From assembly GCA_964584315.1 (NCBI GenBank), contig CAZOZO010000057.1, positions 1-16,324 on the forward strand: 16,324 nucleotides of DNA, in the 5' to 3' direction. Origin of the DNA: CAXXOK01 sp964584315 (GTDB lineage Bacteria; Bacillota; Clostridia; Christensenellales; Aristaeellaceae). How positions within the stretch are numbered: position 1 is the first letter of the stretch; every line of letters starts with the position of its first letter. The position numbers and the translations under genes were made by a program. Positions 12,814 to 16,324 of the stretch are shown here, in pieces. The notes under the pieces were generated by a model. The model was not told where the DNA came from. It was given only the letters and a program-made list of their open reading frames with translations, and made no database searches.

Positions 12814-15042
12814 ATGATGACACAGCCTTGGGCGCGCGAGGGTTTCGCACGCCTGGAGACGCTTTACCATACGGCCAACGGATACTTGGGCGTGCGCGCC
12901 GCGCCGGAAGAGGGCATGGCGGAGGGCGTGGACAGCATCCGCGGCACATACCTGAACGCCTTTTACGAAGTAAAGGACGTGCGTTACGGCGAAAAGTTGT
13001 ACGGCTTCCCCGATACGCAACAGGTGATGGTGAACGTGCCCGACGCGCAGACCGTACGGCTGACGGCGGAGGGAGAGCCGTTCTCCATGTTTGCGGCGGA
13101 GGTGGCGCAGCGCGAGCAGAGCCTTGACATGGACGCGGGCGTGACGCACCGCCGTTGCCTGTGGCACAGCGCGCACGGCGACCTGCGCGTGGAAGTGACG
13201 CGCATGGCCTCCTTTACGCGCAAGGGGCTGTTTTTGCTGCGCTACCGCATCATGTCCGAGAGCTTTGCGGGCAGGGTGGCGCTTGCGTCGGCGCTGAACG
13301 CCGATGTACGCAACCATGCCGCCGCGGGTGACCCGCGTGTGGCGGCGGAGCCCTTGCGCGCCCTGCGCGTGACCCGCATCGCCTTTGAGGACGGCGACGC
13401 CGTGGCCGAGGCGGAAACGCTGCGCTCCGGTCTGTCGCTCTGCTGCCGCGTTGCCTGCCGCTGCCGCCTTGCGGCCAAGCGCACCCAAATGGCGACCGCC
13501 GCCGAGACGGTGTTTACCGGCACGCTGGCGGAGGGCGAGAGCGTGGAGCTGCTGCAATATGCTTTTTATTCAGACAGCCGCCACGAGGCTGACCCTGCGC
13601 TTGCGGCGCGAGACGGGCTTGCCGCCTGCGTTGGGCTGGGCGCGGAGGCGCTGCTCCTGGAGCAGGCCGCCTATCTGCGCGCGTTCTGGCAAAACGCGCG
13701 CGTGAACATCCATGGCGACGCGGCCTTGCAGCAGACCATGGATTTTAACCTGTACCAACTCCTCCAATCCACCGGCGCGGACGGTGTGAGCAACGTGGCG
13801 GCCAAGGGCCTGAGCGGCGAGGGCTATGAGGGCCATACCTTCTGGGACAGCGAGATCTACGTGGCGCCGTTCTTCCTGCTGACACAGCCGGAAACGGCGC
13901 GGCAGATGCTGCTCTACCGCTGGCACATGCTGCCCGCTGCGAGGAGCAACGCCCGCACGCTGGGCTTTGCGCGGGGCGCGCTGTACCCGTGGCGCACCAT
14001 TGACGGGGGCGAGTGTTCCGCGTACTTTCCGGCGGGCTCCGCGCAGTACCACATCAACGGGGATATCGCGTACGCCTTTTTGCAATACTGGGATGCGACG
14101 GGCGACCTGCCCTTCATGGGAGAGCATGGCGCGGAGGTGCTGGTGGAAACGGCGCGGCTGTGGCTGTCGTTGGGGCATATGGAGCCGGAGGGCTTCCGCA
14201 TCGATTGCGTAACAGGGCCGGATGAATACACCTGCTTGGTGAACAACAACTTCTATACCAACGCAACGGCCCAGCATAACCTGCGCGGCGCGGTGCGCGC
14301 TGTGCGCGCGCTGGCCGCGGCGGGGCAGGACGCTACGGTGCGCGCGGCCACAGGCGTGACCGAAGCGGAGCTTGCCACCTTTGCGGAAGCGGCCGAGCGG
14401 ATGTACTTCCCCACGGACGGGCGCTACGGCGTAAGCCCGCAGGACGACAGCTTCCTGCATAAGCCGGTGCTCGACCTTGCGGCGATCCCCGAGGAGAATT
14501 TCCCGCTGCTGCTGCACTATCATCCGCTGTTCCTGTACCGCTATCAGGTATGTAAGCAGGCGGATACGGTGCTTGCACACCTGCTGTTCCCGCACACCGC
14601 GGACGAGGCGACCCAGCGCCGCAGCTTTGATTACTATGACCGTGTGACCACGCATGACTCGTCGCTGTCGCTGTGCGTGTTCGCGATGATGGCGGCGCGC
14701 CTTGGCATGACGGATAAGGCGGAGGCGCTGTTTCGCGAGACGGTCGATCTGGATGTAAGCGATACGCACGGCAACACGCGGGACGGGCTGCATACGGCTA
14801 ATATGGGCGGCGCGTACCTGACGGTGCTGCGCGGGTTTGCGGGGCTTTCGCTGGATGCACGGGGTCTGAGCCTGCGGCCGGTGCTGCCCAGGGGTTGGCA
14901 GGGATATGGATTCACGGTCAGCTACCTTGGCGGGCGTTTCCGCTGTGAGGTGGATGAGAAGGGCGCGCGGGTGTGGCAGACGGCAGGGAAGCATATTGCG
15001 TTGAGACTGGATGGGGATACCTTCCGGCTTGGCGAAGGATAA
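12814..15042 (+). CDS. GH65 family glycoside phosphorylase (maltose/kojibiose/trehalose type)
   Basis: A 742-residue cytoplasmic enzyme with full GH65 layout: an N-terminal beta-sandwich (about 1-270), a linker helix region, an (alpha/alpha)6 barrel and a short C-terminal beta domain. Substrate-contact motif GHTFWDSEIYV holds Trp344-Asp345. The general acid is very likely Glu471 in GPDEYTCLVNNNFYTN. The phosphate-site region shows HDSSLS (His614, Ser616, Ser617) and GLHTANMGG (His660). Together these favour a phosphorylase over a hydrolase, splitting an alpha-linked glucose disaccharide with phosphate into glucose and beta-glucose 1-phosphate. The segment GECSAYFPAGSAQYHINGD lies near the specificity loop, but I cannot tell maltose, kojibiose, nigerose and trehalose phosphorylases apart by eye. 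It starts six bases after the MalG-like gene, with GAAGGAG formed by that gene's last codons. The beta-phosphoglucomutase often found beside such genes is absent here. Confidence 0.9.
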   Translation: MMTQPWAREGFARLETLYHTANGYLGVRAAPEEGMAEGVDSIRGTYLNAFYEVKDVRYGEKLYGFPDTQQVMVNVPDAQTVRLTAEGEPFSMFAAEVAQREQSLDMDAGVTHRRCLWHSAHGDLRVEVTRMASFTRKGLFLLRYRIMSESFAGRVALASALNADVRNHAAAGDPRVAAEPLRALRVTRIAFEDGDAVAEAETLRSGLSLCCRVACRCRLAAKRTQMATAAETVFTGTLAEGESVELLQYAFYSDSRHEADPALAARDGLAACVGLGAEALLLEQAAYLRAFWQNARVNIHGDAALQQTMDFNLYQLLQSTGADGVSNVAAKGLSGEGYEGHTFWDSEIYVAPFFLLTQPETARQMLLYRWHMLPAARSNARTLGFARGALYPWRTIDGGECSAYFPAGSAQYHINGDIAYAFLQYWDATGDLPFMGEHGAEVLVETARLWLSLGHMEPEGFRIDCVTGPDEYTCLVNNNFYTNATAQHNLRGAVRAVRALAAAGQDATVRAATGVTEAELATFAEAAERMYFPTDGRYGVSPQDDSFLHKPVLDLAAIPEENFPLLLHYHPLFLYRYQVCKQADTVLAHLLFPHTADEATQRRSFDYYDRVTTHDSSLSLCVFAMMAARLGMTDKAEALFRETVDLDVSDTHGNTRDGLHTANMGGAYLTVLRGFAGLSLDARGLSLRPVLPRGWQGYGFTVSYLGGRFRCEVDEKGARVWQTAGKHIALRLDGDTFRLGEG

Positions 15043-15055
15043 GAAAAGGGGTCAG

Positions 15056-15146
15056 GGGCCAAAGGCCCTTGCAGGGCTTGGGGTGAACCCCAAAAGCCCT
15101 GCCGCAGCAAAGAACCAAAGCGAACGGGCAGCGCCACAGGCGCTGC
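15056..15146. repeat. Cluster of intergenic inverted repeats after the GH65 gene
   Basis: Three hairpins lie close together: GGGCC/GGCCC (15056-15068), a long one with arms 15071-15084 and 15087-15102 (14-bp pairing with an AA bulge), and GCAGCGCC/GGCGCTGC (15128-15146) with a three-base loop. There is no T run after any of them on either strand, so they are poor intrinsic terminators, though they may protect the GH65 mRNA. The look resembles dispersed REP-like elements of GC-rich Clostridia, but no second copy is present in this window. The 292-base gap 15043-15334 holds no gene I can support. Confidence 0.5.
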
Positions 15147-15260
15147 GATGTAAGCGGGGCTGCAATGCTTTTGCGGATATACTCGTGCTGTGTGTCGCAA
15201 TCCTCAAGTCACGAATAGCCGCCCTTGCAACCGCCGCCTGTGCTGGCATGCAACCCATAA

Positions 15261-15296
15261 AACGAAAACGGGCCGGAGACATGCTCCGGCCCGTTT
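15261..15296 (-). terminator. Rho-independent terminator of the amino-acid transporter operon
   Basis: A perfect 13-bp stem (15266-15278 with 15284-15296) with a five-base loop is followed on the minus strand by TTTTCGTTTT, a good T tract. It lies 38 bases after the stop of the minus-strand ATPase gene. On the plus strand the stem itself ends in TTT, so it may also stop read-through from the GH65 gene. Confidence 0.85.
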
Positions 15297-15334
15297 ATGA
15301 TGCGACGCACTCCGCGGCTGCCCCGCCGCGCGCC

Positions 15335-16078
15335 TCAGTGCGTCAACACCCGGCTTAAAAACTCCCTCGTCCGCGCCTGCGTCGGGTTGGTAAAAATCTG
15401 CTCCGGCGTGCCGTCCTCCGCGATCAGGCCCTGATCCATGAACACCACGCGGTGGCACACCTCGCGTGCGAAGCTCATTTCGTGGGTCACGATCAGCATG
15501 GTGAGGCCGCCCAGCGCTAAATCGCGCATCACGGCCAGCACCTCGCCCACCATCTCGGGGTCAAGGGCGCTGGTGGGTTCGTCAAACAGCAACACTTCGG
15601 GGTCCATCGCCAGCGCGCGGGCGATGGCAACGCGCTGCTTCTGCCCGCCGGAGAGCTGCGCGGGGCGCGCGTTGCGGTAAGGGGCCATGCCAACCTTGTC
15701 CAAAATCTCGAGCGATTTGGCCTCTGCTTCCTTTCGGTCGCGCTTGAGCACCTTGGTTTGACCGCACACGCAGTTTTGCAGTACGGTCATGTTGTTGAAC
15801 AAATTGAAACTTTGGAATACCATGCCCACCTTGCTCTGGTAGGTGGCGCGCCGCCAGTCGGTCTCTGCATCTCTGCCGTGGAAGAAGATATGGCCCGCCG
15901 TCGGCTCCTCCAAAAAGTTGATGCACCGGAGCAGCGTGCTCTTGCCCGATCCGCTCGCGCCGATGATACACGTCACGTCGCCTTCGCCTACGGTCAGCGA
16001 GATGTCGCTGAGTACGGTATGGTCGCCGAAAGACTTCATCAGGTGGCTGACCTCCAAAATGGGTGCGCCGTTTTGCAT
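15335..16078 (-). CDS. Polar amino-acid ABC transporter ATPase (GlnQ/HisP type)
   Basis: A 247-residue ABC ATPase. Motifs are Walker A GASGSGKST (40-48), Gln89 in MVFQSFNLFNNMTVLQN, the signature LSGGQKQRV (142-150), Walker B VLLFDE (162-167), SALDPE and His199 in IVTHEMSFAREV. The run of MVFQxFNLF and THEMxFAREVxxRVxFMDxG is the hallmark of the polar amino-acid subfamily, so it would power uptake of an amino acid such as glutamine, arginine or cystine; which one is not visible. It starts three bases after the stop of the permease gene, with AAGGAGG formed by that gene's last codons. The binding protein is not in the window and may lie beyond the right edge. Confidence 0.95.
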   Translation of the reverse strand: MQNGAPILEVSHLMKSFGDHTVLSDISLTVGEGDVTCIIGASGSGKSTLLRCINFLEEPTAGHIFFHGRDAETDWRRATYQSKVGMVFQSFNLFNNMTVLQNCVCGQTKVLKRDRKEAEAKSLEILDKVGMAPYRNARPAQLSGGQKQRVAIARALAMDPEVLLFDEPTSALDPEMVGEVLAVMRDLALGGLTMLIVTHEMSFAREVCHRVVFMDQGLIAEDGTPEQIFTNPTQARTREFLSRVLTH

Positions 16079-16081
16079 GGG

Positions 16082-16324
16082 TCAGACCTCCTTTTTCTCG
16101 TGCTTGATGGTGATGGCGCTCTTGCTGAACGTCTGCGAGCCAAGGATAGTATAGGTGCTCTTGCCGTCCATCTTGCGCTCGATTAGCCGCAGGATGCGGG
16201 TGACCGTAAAGGTCAGGATCAGGTAGATGACCGCCGTGATGGTGAACACCTCAAAATAGCGCAGATATGCGCCCGCGGCCGATTTACTCATGAAAAACAG
16301 CTCGCTGACCGCGATCACGTTCAG
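16082..16324 (-). CDS. Polar amino-acid ABC transporter permease (C-terminal fragment)
   Basis: Eighty codons and a stop of a frame that enters from the right edge. It begins inside the protein (LNVIAVSELFFMSK), shows one clear membrane segment at VFTITAVIYLILTFTVTRILRLIERKM, and ends in a charged tail EKKEV. The pattern AVSEL-F followed by a final helix and R-x-LE(R/K)KM is the usual end of GlnP/HisM-type permeases. The coupling loop and earlier helices lie outside the window. It would pair with the ATPase encoded directly downstream. The apparent in-frame GTG at 16318 is not a start, as the conserved sequence continues past it to the edge. Confidence 0.88.
   Translation of the reverse strand: MNVIAVSELFFMSKSAAGAYLRYFEVFTITAVIYLILTFTVTRILRLIERKMDGKSTYTILGSQTFSKSAITIKHEKKEV

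Noticed and set aside
11884..13557. A 557-codon open frame on the minus strand
   Set aside because: It runs antisense through the MalG-like and GH65 genes, is rich in His, Arg and Gly, and resembles no known protein. Long antisense frames are expected in GC-rich coding DNA.
13570..14994. A 474-codon open frame on the minus strand
   Set aside because: Antisense to the GH65 gene, whose motifs and ribosome site are clear; composition is that of a shadow frame and no ribosome site is evident.
15011..15358. A 115-codon plus-strand frame after the GH65 gene
   Set aside because: It starts inside the GH65 3' end, crosses the hairpin cluster and the terminator, and has no ribosome site.
15335..16078. 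This ATPase as the missing energy subunit of the sugar importer
   Set aside because: It is on the opposite strand, has its own terminator, is coupled to an amino-acid-type permease, and has the polar amino-acid subfamily motifs and a length of 247, too short for the CUT1 ATPase with its C-terminal regulatory domain.

Overview
The window looks like chromosomal DNA from a GC-rich Firmicute, most likely of the class Clostridia. The reasons are strong AGGAGG-type ribosome binding sites before almost every gene, four-repeat PhoP-type Pho boxes, PhoP/PhoR-like two-component proteins, and an AraC regulator with a sugar-importer cluster that carries no ATPase of its own, as is common in this phylum. 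The GC content is judged by eye to be near 60%. Placement below class level cannot be made. Both complete substrate-binding proteins have plain signal peptides without a lipobox cysteine, which is unusual for a Gram-positive bacterium.

Region 1 (1-1300, minus strand): the 5' part of a CNNM/HlyC/CorC-type membrane protein with CBS domains, with its own extended -10 promoter; the gene runs off the left edge.

Region 2 (1326-7994): a complete phosphate-starvation locus. On the minus strand, pstC-pstA-pstB-phoU-phoB-phoR form one tightly packed operon with overlapping or nearly touching stops and starts, ended by a rho-independent terminator. pstS lies alone on the plus strand, divergent from pstC. 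The shared 214-bp intergenic region holds two outward-facing Pho boxes with the same layout: four hexamers at an 11-bp period, the third degenerate, then a TATC-type -10 element nine bases further on. PstS appears circularly permuted: the half that is normally C-terminal comes first. PstSCAB would import phosphate, PhoU would link transporter state to the kinase PhoR, and phosphorylated PhoB would activate both divergent promoters.

Region 3 (8019-15042): an AraC-family regulator (minus strand) divergent from a carbohydrate cluster (plus strand) of a family 1 solute-binding protein, two MalF/MalG-type permeases and a GH65 glycoside phosphorylase. Together they suggest uptake of an alpha-linked glucose disaccharide and its phosphorolysis to glucose 1-phosphate inside the cell. 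No ATPase and no phosphoglucomutase are encoded here. The MalF-like permease has an extra loop of about 120 residues where E. coli MalF carries its P2 loop.

Region 4 (15043-16324): a hairpin-rich intergenic stretch, a strong terminator, then on the minus strand a polar amino-acid ABC ATPase and the C-terminal end of its permease, cut by the right edge. No RNA genes, insertion sequences or CRISPR arrays were seen.
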